Below, piece after piece: positions 1 to 5,463 of a stretch of DNA of 5,463 nucleotides. The notes under the pieces are model-generated. The model was not told the origin of the DNA. It saw only the letters and a program-made list of their open reading frames with translations, and ran no database searches. The translations under genes were made by a program, and so were the position numbers. Every line of letters starts with the position of its first letter. Positions within the stretch are counted from its first letter, which is position 1. Source of the DNA: an uncultured Eubacteriales bacterium (GTDB lineage: Bacteria; Bacillota; Clostridia; Oscillospirales; Acutalibacteraceae). The stretch lies in contig OMPZ01000269.1 of the NCBI GenBank assembly GCA_900313125.1, forward strand, positions 1-5,463, in the 5' to 3' direction.

Positions 1-291
1 GACGTTGACGGCGACAAGGACGTTACGGCTAACGACGCGCTCTTCATTCTCAGAGCATCTGTTGCAATGACAGGTACGGGTCTTACAGGTCAGCAGTTCC
101 TCTTCACCGGCACAGGCGCGGTTACACCGAGCGAGCCCGAGGACTCCGACACCGACACGGCCGCAAAGCCGACAACACCGACAGACGGCGAGCTGTTCTA
201 CGTTATCAACGGCAAGAACGGTTCGGGCAGGACTCTTCCTCGACGGCTGCAAGGTATGGATAGGCAACAACGAGACGGGCGAGGTAGTTGA
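1..291 (+). CDS. Secreted dockerin type I protein, 5'-truncated by the window and frameshifted
   Basis: The reading frame is open from base 1, so the true start lies upstream. The first residues, DVDGDKDVTANDALFILRAS, match a dockerin type I calcium-binding repeat: a 12-residue EF-hand-like loop with D at 1, 3, 5 and 12 followed by an ALxILR helix. A Pro/Thr/Asp/Glu-rich linker follows at about residues 41-62 (SEPEDSDTDT and PTTPTDGE), then the start of a C-terminal module (ELFYVINGKNGS). Dockerins anchor secreted enzymes or adhesins to cohesin-bearing scaffoldins on the cell surface. After about residue 76 the frame turns into an Arg/Gln-rich nonsense tail and stops at 289-291, while a sensible protein continues one frame over. 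This points to an extra base in the GGG at 225-227. The break may be a real mutation or a sequence error. The catalytic or other main domain lies outside the window and cannot be named. Confidence 0.8.
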   Translation, partial: DVDGDKDVTANDALFILRASVAMTGTGLTGQQFLFTGTGAVTPSEPEDSDTDTAAKPTTPTDGELFYVINGKNGSGRTLPRRLQGMDRQQRDGRGS

Positions 292-520
292 AACGACTAA
301 GAGCTCCGACGACGACGACGCTGCGTACGCTTATGCGGCTATCCCATCGACATGGAAGAAGATCACGCTTTACAGAACGGCTTGGTCCGACAACGATGTA
401 TCCTCCGCATACAAGTCGTGGAACATCGCAGAAAAGAAGGGCGACATTCCCGACGGAATGAACGCCGTACAGCTCAAGGGTGAAAATTTAACCTTTAAAA
501 ACTTTGACCCCAACGCATAA
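227..520 (+). pseudogene. Detached C-terminal module of the dockerin protein (frame 2 after the frameshift)
   Basis: Frame 2 reads 97 residues from AGLFLDGCKVWIGNN to KNFDPNA and ends in tandem stops TAATAA (518-523). It has no start codon or ribosome binding site of its own at the join. Removing one G from 225-227 joins it smoothly to the upstream frame as NGKNGSAGLFLDGC, so it is the 3' part of the same gene. The module has aromatic and beta-rich spacing (KVWIGN, AYAYAAIPSTW, ITLYRTAW, YKSWNI, NAVQL). I think this resembles the small starch-binding-like (CBM25/26-type) or uncharacterised beta modules common in Ruminococcaceae secreted proteins, but that assignment is weak. The acidic run SSDDDD at residues 26-31 lies in a predicted loop. 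If the frameshift is a sequencing error, the segment is simply part of an intact coding region ending at 520. Confidence 0.7.
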
Positions 521-536
521 TAACGGCGAAAGCCGG

Positions 537-577
537 AAAAGACACTCCCGGACAAATCTCCGGGAGTGTTCGTATTT
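537..577. terminator. Probable bidirectional Rho-independent terminator
   Basis: ACACTCCCGGA (542-552) pairs perfectly with TCCGGGAGTGT (559-569) around a 6-base loop, CAAATC. The 11-bp stem is GC-rich. On the plus strand it is followed by TTCGTATTTA, a modest U-tract. On the minus strand it is followed by C then TTTT. It sits 21 bases after the stop of the dockerin gene and about 85 bases past the stop of the convergent germination operon, so it can serve both. Confidence 0.75.
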
Positions 578-654
578 AGTGAATAATGTCGGAAAGCCTT
601 CGGCTTTGGATCATATTTGGTTCATGAAAGATTGCATTTTTATACCGGTTGATC

Positions 655-2742
655 TCATCTCAATGCTTTTGCGGTGACTACACGGCACGGGACGGAAATG
701 TTTATATCTGCTGTTTTGAGCGCGTCCGAGTACTGCTGTTTTCCCGAAAAACGCGAAACGTCGTAAACGCCGAGCTTTCTGCCAAAGCCGTAGATATCGC
801 ACCCGTTTTCGACAAGCATTTTTTTTGCGCCGGCACCGAGCTTTTCCGTGAGGTACGCGGAAAACATTCGCTCTATCTCTTCGTTTGAAATGCCCCTGCT
901 GTTTTCGAGAACGCTTAGCTGCGGCTTGCAGCTTACGTCAAAACGCAGCTTTCCCTCGTCAAGCGACGCGTCAGCGTCTGCGCTGCAGCGCGTCACCTCG
1001 CACGACACACCCGATACCGTAATGACGCTTTCGCTGTCTATGCCGCACAGCAGGCAGTACGCAAGATAATCGTCCTTATCCAGCAAATTTGCGCCGCTGT
1101 TCAGATACGCCGCCGAAGCAAGGCGCACCTCGCCGTCGTCTATCCCGAGGACGGACACGACGGGCGTATCGGTCGGTGAAAGCAGCTCGTTTTCAAGGCT
1201 CATCACGGTAAATCGCCCGTCGTTGCGTACACCCGACGGCGAAATGCTCGTCAGATGATCTATTGGCACGACCTCTCCGTTTTGAGAGAACGTGAGCAGC
1301 TCCAGCGCGGTGTTTTCTCCGACGTACAGCCGCGCCGTCGGGCGCGACTCGCTGTAGCGCACGAAATAGTCGAGCAGCGCCGTCAGATCGCCGGCGGCTG
1401 TTTCCCTGCCGAGTATCACGGCGGAGTTCTGACCTAAAAACGGCTCGCTGCCTGAGCTGTCCTTGAGCGCGCCGATCGCCTCGCCGACGCTTGTGCCCGT
1501 GACGGAGATCACCTTGTTGCTCTGCTTGTCGCCGTCGGAGTAGTTGTCGATATACTGCACCGTGACGAGGTACTCGCCGTTTTTCTCGTCGATGCCTACG
1601 CCCTTTATAACCATTCTGTCCTGCAGCTGCACCTTGTCGCAGCCCGACATGACCGTCGTGCAGACAAGCACACACGCCGCCAAGACCGCCGCGCCGACGG
1701 CTTTTTTTCTTTTCGCGAGTTTAGATAAGAAAGCCGCAAGCGGCAGCGGAAGCAGAAGAAGCAAAACGGCAGCCGCGATCAGACGGCGGTCGAGCACGAT
1801 GCCGCAAACGAAACGAAACTCAAGCGCTGCGAAGGTCACCACACCGACAGCCGCCGCGAAAGCAACAGGCAATGCGGAAGAGACACGGCGGCTTTTCTCC
1901 GTTTCGCAAAGGCGGTATACAGCGCACAGCAGCAGAGATATCATGAGGAAAACGCCCGTTATCCTCGCGCAGAGGAACACGACGTCGATACGGCGAAACG
2001 CGCCTATCCCGACCGTCTGGGCGGCGGTGTAGAACGGGAACCTCACGAGCCTTGCGTAGCTTCCGAGCGCGCCCGCAGAAAGCACCGACGCCGCCACGCC
2101 GAACGCCGAGGATATCACCGCCCAGGCAAAAAGCGGTGTCCTGCCCCTTTGCGGCAGCGACTCGTCAAACACGGCAAACACCGGCAGCGCGGCAAGCTGT
2201 GTGAGCGACAGCGCCGACGAGTTTATCAGCGAACGGCTGTCGGGTACTGTCTGAAACACGCTGTCAAGCTGCACCCTTGTTGAAAGAGCGGACAGGCACA
2301 GCACGTCAAGCAGCGCATTTATTATGAAGAACACCACGGCACAGCGGCAGACGGCGGCTATCCCCTTTTTCGCGGCGAGAGTACACAGTATCAGCAGCGC
2401 GGCGATATATCCGAAAAAGCGCAGACCGAGGTGCGTAAACGAGCTTAAAAAAAGTGAGAACTCCGTCAGCAGGTACGCCGTTACCCACAAAAAGGCGATG
2501 AGAAATACCGCGCGAAAAAGAAGCGGCAGCCGAGTTGGAATTTTCGCGCGTTTTTTGCCGACAGACAAAATAACGCCTGCGCTTACGAGCATTATCGGTA
2601 AAAGCACCAACTGTGAGAGCGAAAACGCCGCAAGGTCAATGCTGTCTGCGCTGTGGCACGAGTACATAGACAGCGGAAAAACGCTGCACAGAGTCAGCGC
2701 GGAGAACACTCCGAAAGCCGGGATACGAGCTGTCCCTTCCAT
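655..2742 (-). CDS. Fused GerB-GerC spore germinant receptor protein
   Basis: This 695-residue protein combines two subunits that are normally separate. Residues 1-340 are a GerB-type (GerAB, amino-acid permease superfamily) integral membrane domain with about ten hydrophobic segments (roughly 10-27, 40-61, 73-97, 108-124, 126-153, 176-194, 203-225, 252-277, 287-306 and 320-340). The family stretch before TM8 is visible as RFPFYTAAQTVGIGAFRRID (234-253). Residues 341-368 resemble a lipoprotein signal: positive KLAKRKK, a hydrophobic core 349-365, then MSGC with Cys368. Residues 369-695 are a GerC (Ger(x)C) domain, with the N-terminal VIKGVGIDEKNGEYLVTVQY and the C-terminal hallmark GCDIYGFGRKL (648-658). 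GerB is thought to bind nutrient germinants; GerC is an outer-face lipoprotein. Both halves are near normal family length. The start codon overlaps the gerA stop as TAATG, with AGGTGA (2747-2752) just upstream, so translation is probably coupled. The TM1 region lacks the usual Gly-rich GerB motif. Family assignment is firm; the ligand is unknown. Confidence 0.9.
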   Translation of the reverse strand: MEGTARIPAFGVFSALTLCSVFPLSMYSCHSADSIDLAAFSLSQLVLLPIMLVSAGVILSVGKKRAKIPTRLPLLFRAVFLIAFLWVTAYLLTEFSLFLSSFTHLGLRFFGYIAALLILCTLAAKKGIAAVCRCAVVFFIINALLDVLCLSALSTRVQLDSVFQTVPDSRSLINSSALSLTQLAALPVFAVFDESLPQRGRTPLFAWAVISSAFGVAASVLSAGALGSYARLVRFPFYTAAQTVGIGAFRRIDVVFLCARITGVFLMISLLLCAVYRLCETEKSRRVSSALPVAFAAAVGVVTFAALEFRFVCGIVLDRRLIAAAVLLLLLPLPLAAFLSKLAKRKKAVGAAVLAACVLVCTTVMSGCDKVQLQDRMVIKGVGIDEKNGEYLVTVQYIDNYSDGDKQSNKVISVTGTSVGEAIGALKDSSGSEPFLGQNSAVILGRETAAGDLTALLDYFVRYSESRPTARLYVGENTALELLTFSQNGEVVPIDHLTSISPSGVRNDGRFTVMSLENELLSPTDTPVVSVLGIDDGEVRLASAAYLNSGANLLDKDDYLAYCLLCGIDSESVITVSGVSCEVTRCSADADASLDEGKLRFDVSCKPQLSVLENSRGISNEEIERMFSAYLTEKLGAGAKKMLVENGCDIYGFGRKLGVYDVSRFSGKQQYSDALKTADINISVPCRVVTAKALR
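1639..1722 (-). other. GerB-GerC junction: internal signal-peptide-like segment with lipobox
   Basis: This segment covers residues 341-368 of the fusion: a cluster of Lys/Arg (KLAKRKK), about 17 hydrophobic residues, and MSGC ending at Cys368 (codon 1639-1641). A stand-alone GerC would begin with just such a signal. No in-frame ATG or GTG with a ribosome binding site occurs near the joint; the nearest in-frame Met codons encode residue 267 (inside TM8) and residue 365 (inside the lipobox itself). A run of seven A on the coding strand (1702-1708 as T on the plus strand) encodes the Lys codons. The positive residues followed by a hydrophobic stretch would put the GerC domain on the outer face, as in separate receptors. 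Confidence 0.7.
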
Positions 2743-4253
2743 TAAGTCACCTCATTTTCGACGATAAATCTTTTTCTCGACAGCACGCGCCACGGCGCAC
2801 GCACAACTACATCGCGCAGACCGAAGGCGTTGAGCGGCGCGACCGGGAGAAGGAACGGCACGCCGAAGCTGTCCTTTGAGCAGAGGTCGAGCGTCATGGC
2901 GCAAAGCATCAGCATAATGCCCCACATTCCCCACACCCCGCCGAAGATTATGAAAATGAACCGCAGCGCGGCGATCGGCGCGTACAGGTCGGGTATCACA
3001 TAAGAGCAGATCACGGTGAGCGCAACTATCATCAGCGTTGGCGCGCCGATAAAGCCGGAGTTTACAGCCGTATCGCCGATGACAAGTCCGCCGATTATAC
3101 TGACGGCGTGACCGAGAGTTTTCGGCAAACGCAGCCCCGCCTCGCGCATTATCTCATAAATGAAAGTAAAAAGCAGCACCTCAGAAAACGCGGAAAATGG
3201 CGTTTTCGACACGGAGGTCGTTATCCTTGTCAGCAGCTCGTTCGGGAAGAACTCCGGGCTGTAGCTTGCCAGCGCAACGTAAACGCCCGGCAAAAAGACC
3301 GCGATCACAAACGCTATATATTTCAGCCAGCGCGTCATAGCGGCGAAATACGGGCGGTCGGAGTAGTCGTCAAGCGTGGAAAAGTTCTCCACCATGATAT
3401 GCGGAACGATCAAAACGGCGGGAGTGCCGTCAACTATCACGGCAACCTTCCCCTCGCAAAGCTTTCCGCAGGCGGTGTCGGGGCGTTCGGTGACGCCTAC
3501 GCCGTTAAAGACAGAGCGCGATCCTTTTTCGAGATACTCAACGAGACAGCCCGATGTAAACACCGATTCAAGCGGCGCGCAGGCAAGCCTTTGGCGCACC
3601 TCGCAAAGCAGCTCTTCGCTCACCGCGCCGCGCAGATAGCACAGGCAAACGTCGGTCGGAGCGGCAGTGCCTATTTTTATCATTTCAAATTTGAGCCGCG
3701 GCGTTTTCATTCTGCGCCTAAGCAGCGACTGATTCACCTTTAGCGGCTCGGAAAAGCCCTCGCGGCTGCCGCGCTGCAGCACCTCCGTCTGCGACTCGTC
3801 AACGCTGCGAAAGGCGTACCCCTGCACGCCTACGGCGAGCGCGTATCTGCAGCCGTGTACGAACACGCACGCAAAGCCCGACATCAGCAGCCGTGCTACC
3901 TCGTTCAGCTCCGCAACCGCCTTTGTGTCGCTGCACGTCACTATGTCGCGCTGCAAAACGGTAAAAAGGTCGTCCTTACCGCTCACCGAAAACTGCGCTA
4001 TCCTGTTCGTTATGCACACCGATATCATTTCCTTGTCGGAAAGCCCCTCCATAGACGCCACCAAAACACTTTTCGCGCCCGACGCGCCTTTAAGGCGCAT
4101 TATTTTCAGCGTCAGGTCGGACGAGCCGTCAAACATCTCACGCAGAGAGGCGGCGTTCTCGTTGACACTTTCCGACACGGGCAGCTTTTTCTCGGGAACG
4201 TCCGGCTTCGGCTTTGGCAGGTAATATTCTCTTATCCTCTCGGTAATATTCAT
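2742..4253 (-). CDS. gerAA: GerA-type spore germinant receptor A subunit
   Basis: This 503-residue protein has the usual length of the GerA family (GerAA/GerKA; SpoVAF is a paralogue). The soluble N-terminal part covers about 1-300. It opens with a basic/proline tail and SLREMFDGSSDLTLKIMRL (36-54), and contains the hallmark RGSREGFSEPLKVNQSLLRRR (161-181) and KVAVIVDGTPAVLIVP (269-284). The membrane part begins near 308 with about five hydrophobic segments, including IAFVIAVFLPGVYVALASY (313-331), EIMREAGLRLPKTLG (367-381), IIGGLVIGDTAVNSGF (386-401) and FGVPFLLPVAPL (463-474). In Bacillus GerA this subunit oligomerises into a ligand-gated ion channel in the spore inner membrane. It is the first gene of the operon. 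The start is supported by TGAGGTGAG (4257-4265), three bases before ATG. It overlaps the gerBC fusion by one base. A SpoVAF role is less likely because GerB and GerC domains follow directly and no spoVA gene is seen. Confidence 0.95.
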   Translation of the reverse strand: MNITERIREYYLPKPKPDVPEKKLPVSESVNENAASLREMFDGSSDLTLKIMRLKGASGAKSVLVASMEGLSDKEMISVCITNRIAQFSVSGKDDLFTVLQRDIVTCSDTKAVAELNEVARLLMSGFACVFVHGCRYALAVGVQGYAFRSVDESQTEVLQRGSREGFSEPLKVNQSLLRRRMKTPRLKFEMIKIGTAAPTDVCLCYLRGAVSEELLCEVRQRLACAPLESVFTSGCLVEYLEKGSRSVFNGVGVTERPDTACGKLCEGKVAVIVDGTPAVLIVPHIMVENFSTLDDYSDRPYFAAMTRWLKYIAFVIAVFLPGVYVALASYSPEFFPNELLTRITTSVSKTPFSAFSEVLLFTFIYEIMREAGLRLPKTLGHAVSIIGGLVIGDTAVNSGFIGAPTLMIVALTVICSYVIPDLYAPIAALRFIFIIFGGVWGMWGIMLMLCAMTLDLCSKDSFGVPFLLPVAPLNAFGLRDVVVRAPWRVLSRKRFIVENEVT

Positions 4254-4274
4254 TGTCTCACCTCATATACGGGG

Positions 4275-4304
4275 TAGTTTTTCCGTCAAAGGCAAAAAAT
4301 ATTC
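4275..4304 (-). promoter_or_regulatory. Candidate sigma-G-like promoter of the ger operon
   Basis: Read on the minus strand, GAATA (4300-4304) matches the sigma-G -35 consensus. After 18 bases, AAAACTA (4275-4281) matches 5 of 7 positions of CATAMTA. Transcription would begin near 4268, just upstream of the TGAGGTGAG ribosome binding site. Ger operons are typically expressed in the forespore under sigma-G, which fits. The -10 match is weak and the region is AT-rich. Confidence 0.35.
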
Positions 4305-4329
4305 AAGGCAGCATAAACCGAAAAAAACT

Positions 4330-4358
4330 GAATAATCGCCTGCCGTTCGTCAATAATA
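4330..4358 (+). promoter_or_regulatory. Candidate sigma-G-like promoter upstream of the DUF421 gene
   Basis: GAATA (4330-4334), a 17-base spacer and AATAATA (4352-4358) give a full -35 match and 6 of 7 positions of the sigma-G -10 consensus CATAATA. The caveat is distance: transcription would start near 4365, only about eight bases before the chosen ATG and inside the ribosome binding site. The match may therefore be chance in an AT-rich stretch, or the transcript may be nearly leaderless. Confidence 0.25.
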
Positions 4359-4363
4359 TTTGC

Positions 4364-4369
4364 GGTGAT
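4364..4369 (+). promoter_or_regulatory. Ribosome binding site deciding the DUF421 start
   Basis: GGTGAT lies three bases before ATG at 4373. The frame is open back to an ATG at 4253, but that one has no ribosome binding site, would encode a 40-residue polar tail foreign to the family, and falls over the gerA start. The 4373 start puts the first membrane segment at the very N-terminus, as is usual for DUF421. Confidence 0.65.
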
Positions 4370-4372
4370 ATT

Positions 4373-5050
4373 ATGCTGATTATAATAATCCGCACCGCAA
4401 TGCTGTATTTGGTCATCATCGCGGCGGTAAGATTTATGGGAAAGCGGCAGATAAGCGAGCTGCAAACGACCGAGCTCGTCGTGACGATGCTCATCTCCGA
4501 CATAGCGTCTCTCGCGGCGCAGAACACGTCGCAGCCGCTTTTGTACGGGCTTGTACCCATGACAGTGCTAGTCATCTCCGAGGTGATACTGTCGGGCGTG
4601 ATGATAAAGGTCGAACCATTGCGGCGGCTTATCTGCGGCCGCCCGATAGTTGTGATAAACGACGGGAAGATCGAGCAGCGAGAGCTAAAGCGGCTCAGAA
4701 TGAGCGTTGAGGATCTTTCGGAGGAGCTGCGCCAGCAAAACGTTTTTTCGTTCAAGGACGTTCTCTTTGCGATAGTCGAGACGAACGGCAGACTGTCGAT
4801 ACTGAAAAAGCCCGAAAACGAGAACCCGACCATGAAGGACTTGGGGCTGCCCTCCGACGACTCGCAGATCGAAACGGTCGTGATAAACGACGGCTCGATA
4901 AGCGAGCCTGCGCTGAGGATATGCGGCGCCGACGAGAAGCTCATCGACGATATACTCAAAAAGCAGGGGCTGACGAAAAAACAGGTGTTCATCATGACGA
5001 TGGACCGCAGCCATAAATACAACATTATAGAAAGGAGCAAGGCCTTGTGA
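4373..5050 (+). CDS. DUF421 (YetF family) membrane protein
   Basis: From ATG 4373 the protein has 225 residues, a normal DUF421 length. Hydrophobic segments lie at about 2-19, 35-50 and 57-77. Family motifs seen are RTAMLYLVIIAAVRFMGKRQ (7-26), ELVVTMLISDIASL (34-47), CGRPIVVINDGKI (88-100), LRMSVEDLSEELRQ (108-121) and VETNGRLSILKKPEN (135-149). The C-terminal part is soluble and contains two similar units, VVINDGKIEQREL (93-105) and VVINDGSISEPAL (169-181), which fits a pair of small beta domains. The biochemical activity of the family is not established. Bacillus YetF and the related 2Duf protein (DUF421 plus DUF1657) are associated with the spore inner membrane and spore resistance. The gene diverges from the ger operon and overlaps the next gene as GTGA, so a spore-membrane role is likely but inferred. 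Confidence 0.9.
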   Translation: MLIIIIRTAMLYLVIIAAVRFMGKRQISELQTTELVVTMLISDIASLAAQNTSQPLLYGLVPMTVLVISEVILSGVMIKVEPLRRLICGRPIVVINDGKIEQRELKRLRMSVEDLSEELRQQNVFSFKDVLFAIVETNGRLSILKKPENENPTMKDLGLPSDDSQIETVVINDGSISEPALRICGADEKLIDDILKKQGLTKKQVFIMTMDRSHKYNIIERSKAL

Positions 5051-5424
5051 CAAAGGTATACGCTGCCGTCATACTGCTTGCATTGATACTCGCCGCGGGG
5101 TTTGCCGAATCGAAGGCTGTAGGGAACACCGCCGACGAAATGCTTGCGCTGATAGTCTCGGCGGACGACGCCGCGCAGCACGAAAGCGGCGAGCTGCACG
5201 AGCTGTGTCTTGAAACGAACGCGCTCTGGAAAAGCCGCAAACCGACGCTGGAGCTTTTTCTCCCCCACACGGAGCTTGACGAAACGGACATAGCCGCCGA
5301 CGCGCTCGTTCTCTACTCCGGTCTGAACGACTACCCGAACGCGCGCGCGTCGCTTTTCGAGCTGAAAAACAGAATGGAATCCCTCAAAGGCAGCGAGGAC
5401 ATCAATCTTATCAATTTGCTTTAA
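5047..5424 (+). CDS. DUF4363 family protein, membrane-anchored
   Basis: This 125-residue protein starts at GTG 5047. AAAGGAG (5031-5037) sits nine bases upstream, and the start overlaps the DUF421 stop as GTGA (4 bases), which implies coupled translation. Residues 4-20 form an N-terminal hydrophobic anchor or signal (VYAAVILLALILAAGFA); the rest is a mainly helical, acidic soluble domain facing outward if the anchor inserts N-in. Family-type features are the conserved Trp61 with a basic WKSRKP, the LPHTELDETD stretch (72-81) and a terminal ExxNLINLL. DUF4363 genes commonly sit directly after DUF421 genes in Clostridia, so the two proteins probably act together; the molecular role is unknown. 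No cleavage site is obvious, so it may stay anchored rather than be secreted. Confidence 0.8.
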   Translation: MTKVYAAVILLALILAAGFAESKAVGNTADEMLALIVSADDAAQHESGELHELCLETNALWKSRKPTLELFLPHTELDETDIAADALVLYSGLNDYPNARASLFELKNRMESLKGSEDINLINLL

Positions 5425-5454
5425 GATCGGCAATAACAACATAAAAAAACAAAA

Positions 5455-5462
5455 TAAGGAGC
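5455..5462 (+). promoter_or_regulatory. Ribosome binding site of a gene starting just beyond the window
   Basis: TAAGGAGC is a strong Shine-Dalgarno sequence at the window edge. It is preceded by an A-rich 30-base gap after the DUF4363 stop, with no terminator hairpin between. A further plus-strand gene, probably in the same operon, should start within about ten bases after the window. Confidence 0.55.
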
Positions 5463-5463
5463 C

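Noticed and set aside
593..607. Small hairpin AAAGCC-TTC-GGCTTT between the convergent genes
   Set aside because: Short stem, tight three-base loop and no T-tract on either side; the 542-569 hairpin is a far better terminator.
1193..2032. Open frames of about 160 codons on both strands within the GerB-GerC gene
   Set aside because: They are Arg/Gln- or Thr/Ala-rich shadows of a well-supported gene, with no recognisable domain or ribosome binding site.
3108..3743. Plus-strand open frame of 211 codons opposite gerA
   Set aside because: Antisense to conserved GerA motifs; the translation has no family features.
4084..4098. Inverted repeat GCGCCTT-T-AAGGCGC
   Set aside because: Lies inside gerA codons for a conserved-looking stretch and has no nearby regulatory context; likely chance in GC-rich coding DNA.
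4220..4251. Direct repeat GGTAATATTC (4220-4229 and 4242-4251) over the gerA start
   Set aside because: Encodes the N-terminal residues of GerA, only two copies, no operator symmetry; probably coincidence.
4253..4372. N-terminal extension of the DUF421 protein from an ATG at 4253
   Set aside because: No ribosome binding site, an atypical 40-residue polar tail, and it would cover the ger promoter region; ATG 4373 is better supported.
4303..5442. Long minus-strand open frame of 379 codons opposite the DUF421 and DUF4363 genes
   Set aside because: It is antisense to two genes with clear family motifs and good ribosome binding sites, its translation is Ser/Arg-rich without domain sense, and such frames are common opposite GC-rich coding DNA.

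Overview
The window looks like chromosomal DNA of a GC-rich, endospore-forming Clostridia member, most likely Oscillospiraceae/Ruminococcaceae. Two things suggest this: a secreted protein with a cellulosome-type dockerin repeat, and a spore germinant receptor operon. Gene order is dense and the ribosome binding sites are strong and Firmicutes-like (AGGTGA, AAGGAG). The species cannot be named from the sequence.

Layout. (1) Positions 1-520, plus strand: the 3' end of a secreted dockerin protein. It is interrupted by an apparent +1 frameshift near 225-227, so the dockerin/linker part and the C-terminal module lie in different frames. (2) Positions 521-654: a convergent intergenic region holding a strong 11-bp-stem hairpin (542-569), probably a terminator used from both sides. 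(3) Positions 4253 down to 655, minus strand: a two-gene germinant receptor operon. The first gene encodes a GerA-type A subunit. The second encodes an unusual 695-residue protein in which a GerB-type transporter-like subunit is fused in frame to a GerC-type lipoprotein subunit, with a lipobox-like MSGC motif at the joint. Stop and start overlap as TAATG. (4) Positions 4254-4372: a 119-bp divergent promoter region with sigma-G-like sequences in both directions. (5) Positions 4373-5424, plus strand: a DUF421 (YetF family) membrane protein overlapping by GTGA with a small DUF4363 protein. A ribosome binding site at the extreme 3' edge implies a further co-directional gene outside the window.

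How the genes fit together. GerA, GerB and GerC subunits form the nutrient receptor in the spore inner membrane. DUF421 proteins of the YetF/2Duf type have been linked in Bacillus to the spore inner membrane. The divergent arrangement therefore looks like a spore-membrane locus expressed in the forespore; this is an inference. The dockerin protein is functionally unrelated. No RNA genes, mobile elements, CRISPR arrays or riboswitches were recognised, and no gene-free stretch exceeds about 140 bases.
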